Positions 54,700 through 61,773 of a DNA stretch of 64,000 nt are shown here, in pieces (within the stretch, counting starts at the first letter, position 1; each line of letters opens with the position of its first letter). The notes under the pieces are model-generated. The model had not been told where the DNA came from, made no database searches, and worked only from the letters and a program-made list of their open reading frames with translations. The stretch is taken from the NCBI RefSeq assembly GCF_019857225.1, contig NZ_JAFJSY010000008.1, positions 62,001 to 126,000 of the forward strand, given 5' to 3'. The position numbers and the translations under genes are program-made. The stretch is from Streptomyces plumbidurans. Lineage in GTDB: Bacteria; Actinomycetota; Actinomycetes; Streptomycetales; Streptomycetaceae.

Positions 54700-56253
54700 T
54701 CAGCCGTGCACAGGTGAGTCCGGAAGATCCTGGTTCGTCGGGTGGAGTTCCGGTGGGTCGAGTTCGCCGAGGGCCAGGTGGGCGAGTACGACCTCGTAGA
54801 GATCGCTGCCCGAGGCGAGCAGCTGGCGTTCGAGAACGGGCTCCGCGCTGCGCACATGCTCGCGCACCGTCTGCGCGTGCACGCCGAGGATGTGCGCGGC
54901 GCGCTCGGCGTTGCCCCCGGCGGCGATCCAGGTGCGCAGCGTTCGCCGTAGATCACGGGCGTCGCCCTCCAGGCGGCCGAGCAGACCCTGTGCCCAGGTG
55001 CGCAGTGCGGGACCGGCGAGCAGGTCGGCGAGCCGTGCGCTCGCGTCCCCTGCGGGACCACTGCCGTGTGCATCCTCGGACAGGCCGACCCGGGTGTTGA
55101 TCGCGAGATGGACGACGGCGCGTACCACGAGGTCGGAGAAGTCCGTGTGCAGCAGGGACTCCACCCGGTCCATGCGGGCGCGGACGGTGTTGCGGCTGAC
55201 GCCGAGGACCTTGGCCGTGTTCACCGCGGTGAACTCCAGGCCGAGCCTGGTGGTGGCGAGGAGTTCCGCCCGGGTGTGGTGCGCCAGGGTGTCGAGCGGG
55301 CGCAGGACGCTCACCGTCCAGTCGAGCAGCACCGCCGGGTCCATCAGGCGCTCGGGGTGGGTGCGCTCGGCGTACACGGCCTGCTGGTCGGGCCGGAAGC
55401 GGGCGACGGCAAGTGCGCTGACGGCCTGGCCGTAGGCGGTGGCGGTGCGCACCAGACTTTGCGGGGCGCTGCCGCCGAGATAGGTGCCGGGTCTGCGGCC
55501 GACCAGCAGCCGCAGCTCTCCGGCGCCGGCGTCATGGGGGGCGACGACGATGACGTGGGCGTCGACGGCGGGGCAGCGCACGACCAGCGCCTGCTCCTCC
55601 GTCGCGGTCAGGCACTCCTCCGCGATGTGGTCGCGTTCCTGGGCGCTGCTCTCGAGGACGTAGACACAGGCGGTGTCGGTGTCGAGGAGGCCGGGCCACA
55701 GGCCGGCCGCGACGCGGCGGGCGGAGACGGTGTCCTCGACCATCAGCAGTTGCAGGATGGCGAGGCGGAGATCGGAGGTCGCGCGCCGCAGCCGCTGTCC
55801 CGCCTCGCTCGACTCACGTGCCCTGAGCAGGAGTTCGACGACCTGGGCGGTGTGGATGACGATGTCGGCGGCCCGCCGGTCGAAGGGGGCGGTCCGGGAG
55901 ACCGCCAGCACACCGGCCGAGGCGAGGTGCGGCTGGCGCACTCCGACGAGCCGCAGATGGCGCCCCTCGTCGTCCCAGGCGGCGGAGGCGATCCGGCCGG
56001 AGACGAGGTCCGCGACGAGGTGCTCGTCCAGCGGGGTCGGCGTCCCGGCGAGGACCTGTCCGGTGTCGTCCTGCAGACAGGCCGTCCCGCCGACCGTGTC
56101 CGCGAGCCAGCCGACCAGTCGGCGGATGTCCCGGCCGGTCGGACGGAGATGGTCGAGCAGTTCCCGCGCCCACCTCGCGCTCTCGGCATCCGTCACCTGC
56201 GCACGGCCGGTCCCGTCCGTTCCGGCACCCATTTCGGCCTTCTCCTCGTCCAT
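54700..56253 (-). CDS. PucR/CdaR-like regulator with two helix-turn-helix segments
   Basis: This 517-residue protein has an N-terminal GAF-like sensory part (GRDIRRLVGWLADTVGGTACLQDD), a central domain and two HTH segments of the PucR C-terminal type: TAKVLGVSRNTVRARMDRVE (about residues 338-357) and AAHILGVHAQTVREHVRSAE (about 448-467). PucR proteins usually have one. The ligand and targets are unknown. Start ATG 56253; ATG 56232 is possible. Confidence 0.82.
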   Translation of the reverse strand: MDEEKAEMGAGTDGTGRAQVTDAESARWARELLDHLRPTGRDIRRLVGWLADTVGGTACLQDDTGQVLAGTPTPLDEHLVADLVSGRIASAAWDDEGRHLRLVGVRQPHLASAGVLAVSRTAPFDRRAADIVIHTAQVVELLLRARESSEAGQRLRRATSDLRLAILQLLMVEDTVSARRVAAGLWPGLLDTDTACVYVLESSAQERDHIAEECLTATEEQALVVRCPAVDAHVIVVAPHDAGAGELRLLVGRRPGTYLGGSAPQSLVRTATAYGQAVSALAVARFRPDQQAVYAERTHPERLMDPAVLLDWTVSVLRPLDTLAHHTRAELLATTRLGLEFTAVNTAKVLGVSRNTVRARMDRVESLLHTDFSDLVVRAVVHLAINTRVGLSEDAHGSGPAGDASARLADLLAGPALRTWAQGLLGRLEGDARDLRRTLRTWIAAGGNAERAAHILGVHAQTVREHVRSAEPVLERQLLASGSDLYEVVLAHLALGELDPPELHPTNQDLPDSPVHG

Positions 56254-56319
56254 CGCATCGACCTAGGCATATCGGTCGGGGACGTTACCTCACGTGTACC
56301 CGGTGGTGACACGAGTACG

Positions 56320-56342
56320 GCGCCTGTACGGCACACAGGCGC
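56320..56342 (-). terminator. Terminator of the TetR-esterase operon
   Basis: GCGCCTGT, a 7-base loop and ACAGGCGC form a perfect 8-bp hairpin 27 bases past the stop of the SGNH esterase gene and upstream of the PucR-like gene. Confidence 0.55.
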
Positions 56343-56368
56343 TGAGGAGGCGACGAGGATGTGGCGTC

Positions 56369-57553
56369 TCAGACGCGCCGGTCGGCGAAGGCCCCACCCC
56401 CGGTGAAGACCCGCTCGGCGAACCGCTCGCCCATCCGCACATGGGTGGCGGCGTCCGGATGGAGCTGGTCGGGCAGCGGCAGTTCGACGGCGTCGCCGTC
56501 CCCGTACAGGTCACGGCCGTCGAGGTAGTGCAGGTTCGGGTCCTCGGTCGCGCGCTGCGTCACGATGCGGGCCAGCTCGTCGCGGATGACGCCCAGGCTC
56601 AGCTTTCCGTCGGCGCGTTCCGCCGGATCGCCCATGGCGTGGAACTGGAGCCGGCCGTCGCCCAGGGTGCTGAAATCCAGGACGGTCGGACCGGGCGTCT
56701 CCTCGTGGATGGGGCACAGGATGGGCGAGACGACCAGCAGCGGTGCCGTGGGGTGGCCCTCGCGGACGGTGTCGAGGAAGCCGTGGACGGCGGGAGTGAA
56801 GGCGCGCAGCCGCATCAGGTCGGTGTTGACTAGGTTGATGCCGATCTTGACGCTGATGAGGTCGGCGGGGGTGTCGCGCATCGTGCGGGCGGTGAACGGG
56901 TCGAGCAGGGCGCTGCCGCCCAGCCCCAGGTTGACCAGCTCCACGCCACCGAGCGAGGCGGCGAAGGCCGGCCAGGTGGTGGTGGGGCCCGCGGCGTCGG
57001 AGCCGTGGCTGATCGAACTGCCGTGATGCAGCCACACCCTGCGCTCGGACGGAGGGGCGGGCTCCACGGGGGCGTCGGTACGCAGGGCGACCAGTTCGGT
57101 GGTCTCGTTGTGCGGCAGCCAGATCTCCACGTTCTTGGCCTCGTCGGACAGGCCGGTGAAGCGCAGCGTGCCCACGCCGCCGGCAGTGACTTCGGCGGTT
57201 CCGGCGGTCATGTCGATGGTGACGGTGTCACCGCCGTCGACGCTCCCCCGGCCCGCCGGGCGACCGTCCACGAGGAGTTCGTACACGCCGTCGGGACGGG
57301 AGGGGGCGCCGACGTAGAGGCGCTTGGTGGGCACGGTGTCCAGTTCGGCGGCCGTCGCGCGGGTGCGGAAGGCCAGTCGTACGCCGGAGGGCTGGGACTC
57401 GGCCATGGCGAGCTGCGGATCGGTGCACTGGGCGCGCGCCCACGCGGGGAGCCGGTGCGGGAGCAGGCCACGCCCGGTCCGCTCCACGTCGATGGCACCG
57501 CGCAGCAGAGCCGCGGTGAGGGGCGTGGTGATCCAGTCGTACGTGGTGTGCAT
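56369..57553 (-). CDS. SGNH/GDSL hydrolase with N-terminal beta-domain
   Basis: This 394-residue protein has an N-terminal beta-sandwich of about 160 residues and an SGNH hydrolase domain. Block I is HHGSSISHGS (Ser180), block II-like sequence is NLGLGGSALLDPF, and block V is DQLHPDAATH. It has no signal peptide, so it would be cytoplasmic and could deacetylate a small glycoside or lipid. ATG 57553 follows GAGG. It lies 14 bases after the TetR gene and is surely in its operon. Confidence 0.82.
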   Translation of the reverse strand: MHTTYDWITTPLTAALLRGAIDVERTGRGLLPHRLPAWARAQCTDPQLAMAESQPSGVRLAFRTRATAAELDTVPTKRLYVGAPSRPDGVYELLVDGRPAGRGSVDGGDTVTIDMTAGTAEVTAGGVGTLRFTGLSDEAKNVEIWLPHNETTELVALRTDAPVEPAPPSERRVWLHHGSSISHGSDAAGPTTTWPAFAASLGGVELVNLGLGGSALLDPFTARTMRDTPADLISVKIGINLVNTDLMRLRAFTPAVHGFLDTVREGHPTAPLLVVSPILCPIHEETPGPTVLDFSTLGDGRLQFHAMGDPAERADGKLSLGVIRDELARIVTQRATEDPNLHYLDGRDLYGDGDAVELPLPDQLHPDAATHVRMGERFAERVFTGGGAFADRRV

Positions 57554-57567
57554 CGGTGTCCTCAGCC

Positions 57568-58149
57568 TCACGGTCGTCGGGCGGGGTCGGTGGGCCAGTT
57601 GCGCAGCAGGGCGTCGAGCGCGTCGAGGACGCGTGCCCAGCTGACCTCCGGGTCGGGGGCGCTGTGGCTGAAGCTGCCGCTCATCTCGAGGCTGACGTAG
57701 CCCTGGAAGACGCCGCCGAGGAGCCGGACGGCGTGGGTCTGGTCGGGTTCCGCCAGGTCGTAGCCGCGCAGGATCGCGCGGGTCATCTGGGAGTGCCGTA
57801 CGCCCGCGCTGGCGGCCGCGGTTTCGGGGTCCAGTCGGGTCCGGGCGGCGTCCGCGCGTCCGGGGTGTTCCCTGGCGTAGTCGCGGTAGGCGTTGGCGTA
57901 GGCGGCGAGGGCGTCCTTCCCGGCGCGGCCCGCGAGGGCGTCGGCGGCTCGCTCGGCGAGTTCCTCCAGGGCGAACAGGGCGATACGGATCTTGAGGTCC
58001 TGGGAGCTCTTCACATGCGAGTACAGGCTCGCGACCTTGACGTCGAAGCGCCGTGCGACCTCGGAGACGGTCACCCGGTCGAAGCCGACCTCGTCCGCCA
58101 GCTCCGCACCCGCCCGCACCACACGCTCCGTGGTCAGCCCTGCGCGCAT
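57568..58149 (-). CDS. TetR-family regulator (TetR_C-like)
   Basis: This 193-residue protein has the HTH VTVSEVARRFDVKVASLYSHVKSSQDLKIRIALFALEEL and a long ligand domain. It should bind the 23-bp inverted repeat at 58198-58220, repressing its own operon with the SGNH esterase and possibly the divergent FBP-like gene. Confidence 0.88.
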   Translation of the reverse strand: MRAGLTTERVVRAGAELADEVGFDRVTVSEVARRFDVKVASLYSHVKSSQDLKIRIALFALEELAERAADALAGRAGKDALAAYANAYRDYAREHPGRADAARTRLDPETAAASAGVRHSQMTRAILRGYDLAEPDQTHAVRLLGGVFQGYVSLEMSGSFSHSAPDPEVSWARVLDALDALLRNWPTDPARRP

Positions 58150-58189
58150 CCGCTACACCTCTCTCCGGCCACGACCTCGTCCAGAACTC

Positions 58190-58227
58190 ATTATGCATTT
58201 GCCTAAACTCTTTAGGCAAAATACCTT
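58190..58227. promoter_or_regulatory. Symmetric divergent promoters over a 23-bp TetR operator
   Basis: Arms TTTGCCTAAA (58198-58207) and TTTAGGCAAA (58211-58220) are perfect complements with a 3-base centre. The palindrome supplies a TTGCCT -35 box to each strand. Plus: TTGCCT (58199-58204), 17 bases, TACCTT (58222-58227), six bases before ATG 58234. Minus: TTGCCT (58219-58214), 18 bases, CATAAT (58195-58190). One dimer pair could silence both directions. Confidence 0.75.
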
Positions 58228-58233
58228 GAGGTT

Positions 58234-58731
58234 ATGGAACCGCTGACCGAGCGCGAGATCCGCGCAGCCTTCATCAACTGCACCAAGGGCGAGGCGAAGC
58301 GCCTGTCCGTCCCGCGCGACCTGGCCGAGCAGCCGTGGGAGGACCTGGACTTCCTCGGCTGGCGCGACCCGCAGGCGCCCGGCCGCGCCTACCTCGTCAC
58401 CGCGGGGGACGACGGCCGGACGAGGGCCGTCGCCCTGCGCGGCGCGAGCTCCGCCGTCGGACAGCAGCGGCGCAGCATGTGCTCGATGTGCCTGACCACC
58501 CACTCCGGCGGCGTCTCGCTGATGGTCGCGCCGAAGGCGGGGAAGGCCGGGCAGCAGGGCAACTCGGTGGGCGCCTACATCTGCAGCGATCTCGCCTGCT
58601 CCCTGTATGTGCGGGGCAAGCGGGACGCGGGAGTCGGTGCGCGGCTGCACGAGACGATCACGCTGGAGGAGAAGATCCGGCGGACGGTGGCGAACGTCGC
58701 CGCGTTCGTCGCCAAGGTCGGGACGGCATAA
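58234..58731 (+). CDS. FBP (EF-G-binding, FusB-like) domain protein
   Basis: This 165-residue protein has a helical N-terminal half and a C-terminal four-cysteine treble-clef finger (MCSMCLTTH with Cys83 and Cys86; YICSDLACSLYVR with Cys117 and Cys122). This matches the FBP_C family related to FusB/Listeria FBP, which bind elongation factor G and can release it from stalled or fusidic-acid-blocked ribosomes. It may lack a leader. It shares the TetR operator and lies 9 bases before a YciO/Sua5-like gene. Confidence 0.82.
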   Translation: MEPLTEREIRAAFINCTKGEAKRLSVPRDLAEQPWEDLDFLGWRDPQAPGRAYLVTAGDDGRTRAVALRGASSAVGQQRRSMCSMCLTTHSGGVSLMVAPKAGKAGQQGNSVGAYICSDLACSLYVRGKRDAGVGARLHETITLEEKIRRTVANVAAFVAKVGTA

Positions 58732-58740
58732 GCTCGGTGA

Positions 58741-59361
58741 ATGGCGAAGTACTTCGACGTGCACCCCGACAACCCCCAACCGCGTGCCATCTCCCAGATC
58801 GCCCAGAGCATCCGCGACGACGCCCTTATCGCGTACCCGACAGACTCCTGTTATGCGTTGGGCTGCCGGTTGGGCAGCCGTGACGGCATCGAGCGGATCC
58901 GGTCCATCCGCCACCTGGACCACCGACACCACTTCACCCTCGTCTGCCAGGACTTCGCACAGCTCGGCCAGTTCGTGCACGTCGACAACGACGTGTTCCG
59001 CGCCATCAAGGCATCGACGCCCGGCAGTTACACCTTCATCCTGCCGGCGACGAAGGAAGTGCCGCGCGTGCTGCAGCACCCCAAGAAGAAGACGGTCGGC
59101 GTGCGCATCCCCGACCACGTCGTCACCCAGGCCCTGCTCACCGAGCTCGGCGAGCCGCTGGTGTCCAGCACGCTGCTCCTGCCCGACGAGGAGGAGCCGA
59201 TGACCCAGGGCTGGGAGATCAAGGACCGTCTCGACCATGTGCTGGACGCGGTCGTGGACTCCGGGGACTGCGGCACGGAACCGACGACGGTCATCGACTT
59301 CTCGGACGGCGAGGCCGAGATCGTACGGCGTGGGGCCGGGGACACGTCACGCTTCGAATGA
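58741..59361 (+). CDS. YrdC/Sua5/YciO-family protein
   Basis: This 206-residue protein has the YrdC fold motifs YPTDSCYALGCRLGS, PGSYTFILPAT and VGVRIPDH. Full Sua5/TsaC enzymes make threonylcarbamoyl-AMP for tRNA t6A; this length and the KEVPRVLQHPKKKTVG region fit the shorter YciO branch, whose role is less clear. It is downstream of the EF-G-binding gene, which gives the pair a translation theme. Confidence 0.88.
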   Translation: MAKYFDVHPDNPQPRAISQIAQSIRDDALIAYPTDSCYALGCRLGSRDGIERIRSIRHLDHRHHFTLVCQDFAQLGQFVHVDNDVFRAIKASTPGSYTFILPATKEVPRVLQHPKKKTVGVRIPDHVVTQALLTELGEPLVSSTLLLPDEEEPMTQGWEIKDRLDHVLDAVVDSGDCGTEPTTVIDFSDGEAEIVRRGAGDTSRFE

Positions 59362-59367
59362 GCCGTT

Positions 59368-59380
59368 CCGCCTTGGGCGG
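59368..59380 (+). terminator. Small terminator-like hairpin
   Basis: CCGCC-TTG-GGCGG followed by GGGGCCTTTCC, just after the YciO-like gene. The stem is short. It resembles the hairpin at 6207-6221. Confidence 0.35.
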
Positions 59381-59481
59381 GGGGCCTTTCCGACGGGTCG
59401 ATGGTACGTGCAACGATATGCGCACCCGGCCCGTCGGGCCGCACAGCACGTCGGCGCCGCGCGCGCAGAGAGGCAGCCCCC

Positions 59482-60237
59482 ATGACCTCCGTACAGGGAA
59501 CAGCCGTTGACATCACCACCGCGGACGGCGTCGCCGACGCCTATCTCGCGCATCCCGATGACGGCCTCCCCCACCCCGCAGTACTGCTCTACCAGGACGC
59601 CTTCGGACTGCGTCCGCATCTGAGGTCGATGGCCGACCGGCTCGCCGGTTCCGGCTACACGGTCCTGGTGCCCAACGTCTTCTACCGGAACGGCCGCACG
59701 CCGGTCTTCGACCTCCCGGAGTTCATCGACGTGTCCGCGCGGCCGGAGATCTTCCAGACGGTCGGCCCGGCGATGCAGGCGCTCACCCCCGACCGCGCAA
59801 AGCGGGACGCGGGCGCATACCTCCAGTGGCTGGCCGACTCACCGCTGGCCGCCGACGGCCCGGTCGCGCTGACCGGCTACTGCATGGGCGCTCGGCTCGC
59901 CCTGCTGACGGCCGGCTCCTACCCGGACCGGGTCGCCGCCGCGGCCGGTTTCCACGGCGGACGGCTCGCGACCGACGCACCGGACAGCCCGCACCTGGTG
60001 GCGGGGAACATCACCGCCGAGCTCTACTTCGCCCACGCCGACAACGACGGATCCATGCCGCCGGAGCAGCAGCAGCTCCTGGAGGAGACCCTCACGAAGG
60101 CAGGCGTACGGCACCGCTGCGAGGTCTACCCCGGTGCGCGCCACGGGTACACGCAGGCGGACACGGCCGAGTACGACAAGGAGGCCGACGACCGTCACTG
60201 GGCGGCCCTGCTCGACCTTCTGAACCGGACTTTCTGA
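59482..60237 (+). CDS. Dienelactone hydrolase family protein
   Basis: This 251-residue alpha/beta hydrolase has the DLH triad: nucleophile cysteine in GYCMGAR (Cys134), acid in HADNDGSMP (about Asp189) and His221 in GARHGYT. It hydrolyses lactones or small esters; the substrate is unknown. ATG 59482 starts the conserved domain, with GAGAGG upstream. The stop codon lies in copy 2 of a 14-bp tandem repeat. Confidence 0.9.
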   Translation: MTSVQGTAVDITTADGVADAYLAHPDDGLPHPAVLLYQDAFGLRPHLRSMADRLAGSGYTVLVPNVFYRNGRTPVFDLPEFIDVSARPEIFQTVGPAMQALTPDRAKRDAGAYLQWLADSPLAADGPVALTGYCMGARLALLTAGSYPDRVAAAAGFHGGRLATDAPDSPHLVAGNITAELYFAHADNDGSMPPEQQQLLEETLTKAGVRHRCEVYPGARHGYTQADTAEYDKEADDRHWAALLDLLNRTF

Positions 60238-60274
60238 ACCGGACTTTCTGAACTGGTCCTTCTGAACCAGGCCG
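60219..60274 (+). repeat. Four 14-bp tandem repeats across the dienelactone hydrolase stop
   Basis: TCTGAACCGGACTT (60219-60232 and 60233-60246, identical) is followed by two diverged copies (60247-60260, 60261-60274). Each contains TGA. The true stop is at 60235-60237, and the next two TGAs fall in the other two frames. Confidence 0.8.
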
Positions 60275-60306
60275 ACCGGCCTGTTCTGACGGACAAACAG
60301 GCGCCT

Positions 60307-60333
60307 ACGCCCGCGGGTCGGACCCGCGGGCGT
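60307..60333 (+). terminator. Terminator hairpin
   Basis: Perfect 13-bp complementary arms (60307-60319 and 60321-60333) around one base, so the real loop is a few bases larger, followed by CGTCATT. It ends the dienelactone hydrolase transcript. Confidence 0.75.
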
Positions 60334-60363
60334 CGTCATTCACCTCGCTCATCGTTCAACTTA

Positions 60364-60420
60364 TTGACATGCTCGCGCCTCAGTGCCAGTTTGAGAGCGC
60401 TCTCAAAGGCGGTCCGGACC
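60364..60420 (+). promoter_or_regulatory. GH64 promoter with LacI-type and GGTCCGGACC operators
   Basis: TTGACA (60364-60369), 17 bases, CAGTTT (60387-60392). An 18-bp perfect palindrome, TTTGAGAGCGCTCTCAAA (60390-60407), overlaps the -10 and start point and fits LacI-family operators. Immediately after, GGTCCGGACC (60411-60420) repeats the core seen in the NPP1-like promoter. Confidence 0.7.
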
Positions 60421-60471
60421 AACTTCGAGAGCAATCCCCCCACAAGTGTTGAACCCCCCACGGAGGTGCGC

Positions 60472-61674
60472 GTGCACGCAAGGAAAGTCAAGTACCGGCT
60501 TCTGGTCCCGACAGCGGCGGCAGCGCTGATCGCCGGGGCCCTGGCGCTCCACTCGCCCTCGTCCGCGGACGCCGCTGTGCCCGACACCATCCCCCTGAAA
60601 CTCACCAACAACTCCGGTCGCAGCGAGCCCGTTTACATCTACACGCTCGGCACCCAGCTCTCGTCGGGCAAGCAGGGCTGGGCCGACGGCGACGGCACGT
60701 TCCACGCATGGCCCGCGGGTGGCAATCCGCCGACCCCCGCGCCCGACGCGTCGATCGCCGGTCCGGCGTCCGGACAGTCGAAGACGATCCAGATCCCCAA
60801 GTTCTCCGGCCGGATCTACTTCTCGTACGGCAAGAAGCTCGACTTCAAACTGGCCACCGGCGGTCTGGTGCAGCCGGCCGTGCAGAACCCCAGCGACCCC
60901 AACCGCGACACGCTGTTCAACTGGTCCGAGTACACGCTGAACGACTCCGGCCTGTGGCTCAACAGCACCCAGGTGGACATGTTCTCCGCGCCCTACGCGG
61001 TCGGGGTGCAGGGCGCCGACGGCAACACGACCACCACCGGGCACCTCAAGTCGGGCGGCTACAACGGCTTCTTCAACGCGCTGAAGAGCCAGGGCGGCGG
61101 CTGGGACAAGCTCATCCAGACCGGGTCCGACGGCACCGTGCTGCGTGCGCTGGCGCCCGGGTACGGCATGGAGACCGGCGCCCTGCCGAAGACCGTGATG
61201 GACGACTACATCAACCGCGTCTGGCAGAAGTACGCGTCGACGACGCTGACCGTGACGCCGTTCGCCGACAAGCCCGACACGAAGTACTTCGGCAAGGTCT
61301 CGGGTGACGTCATGAACTTCACCGACAGTTCGGGCTCGGTCGTCACCACCTTCCAGAAGCCCGACGCGGACAGCATCTTCGGGTGCCACAAGCTGCTGGA
61401 CGCGCCCAACGACCAGGTGCGCGGACCGATTTCGCGGACCCTGTGCGCGGCCTTCAACCGCTCCACCCTGCTGACCAACCCGAATCAGCCGGACACCTCG
61501 GACGCGGACTTCTACAAGGACTCCGTGACCAACCAGTACGCCAAGAACATCCACGCGCAGATGGCCGACGGCAAGGCCTACGCGTTCGCCTTCGACGACG
61601 TCGGCAACCACGAGTCCCTGGTTCACGACGGCAGCCCGCAGCAGGCGACCCTGACGCTCGACCCGCTGAACTGA
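60472..61674 (+). CDS. Secreted GH64 beta-1,3-glucanase
   Basis: This 400-residue protein has a signal peptide (about 1-34, VPTAAAALIAGALALHSPSSADA) and then a GH64/thaumatin-like domain (IPLKLTNNSGRSEPVYIYTLG, KFSGRIYFSYGKKLDFKLATGG, LNSTQVDMFSAPYAVGVQG). GH64 enzymes release laminaripentaose from beta-1,3-glucan, for example fungal cell walls. GTG 60472 has GGAGG five bases upstream. There is no carbohydrate-binding module. The promoter suggests repression by a LacI-type regulator and a DasR-like site. Confidence 0.9.
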   Translation: MHARKVKYRLLVPTAAAALIAGALALHSPSSADAAVPDTIPLKLTNNSGRSEPVYIYTLGTQLSSGKQGWADGDGTFHAWPAGGNPPTPAPDASIAGPASGQSKTIQIPKFSGRIYFSYGKKLDFKLATGGLVQPAVQNPSDPNRDTLFNWSEYTLNDSGLWLNSTQVDMFSAPYAVGVQGADGNTTTTGHLKSGGYNGFFNALKSQGGGWDKLIQTGSDGTVLRALAPGYGMETGALPKTVMDDYINRVWQKYASTTLTVTPFADKPDTKYFGKVSGDVMNFTDSSGSVVTTFQKPDADSIFGCHKLLDAPNDQVRGPISRTLCAAFNRSTLLTNPNQPDTSDADFYKDSVTNQYAKNIHAQMADGKAYAFAFDDVGNHESLVHDGSPQQATLTLDPLN

Positions 61675-61683
61675 CGAACTGAC
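61668..61683 (+). repeat. 8-bp tandem repeat across the GH64 stop
   Basis: GAACTGAC occurs twice in perfect tandem, with the true TGA in the first copy and a second TGA in another frame. Confidence 0.6.
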
Positions 61684-61690
61684 ACACGCC

Positions 61691-61730
61691 GGACCTCACC
61701 ACCCCGCTCCGGTGCGGGGTGGTGAGGTCC
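61691..61730. terminator. Strong bidirectional terminator
   Basis: A perfect 17-bp stem (61691-61707 with 61714-61730) and a 6-base loop, between the convergent GH64 and M4 protease genes. It is followed by ATTTCAT on the plus strand. Confidence 0.85.
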
Positions 61731-61773
61731 ATTTCATGCGTGCAGCTCGGTGCATGGCACCTCGTGCAGTAGA

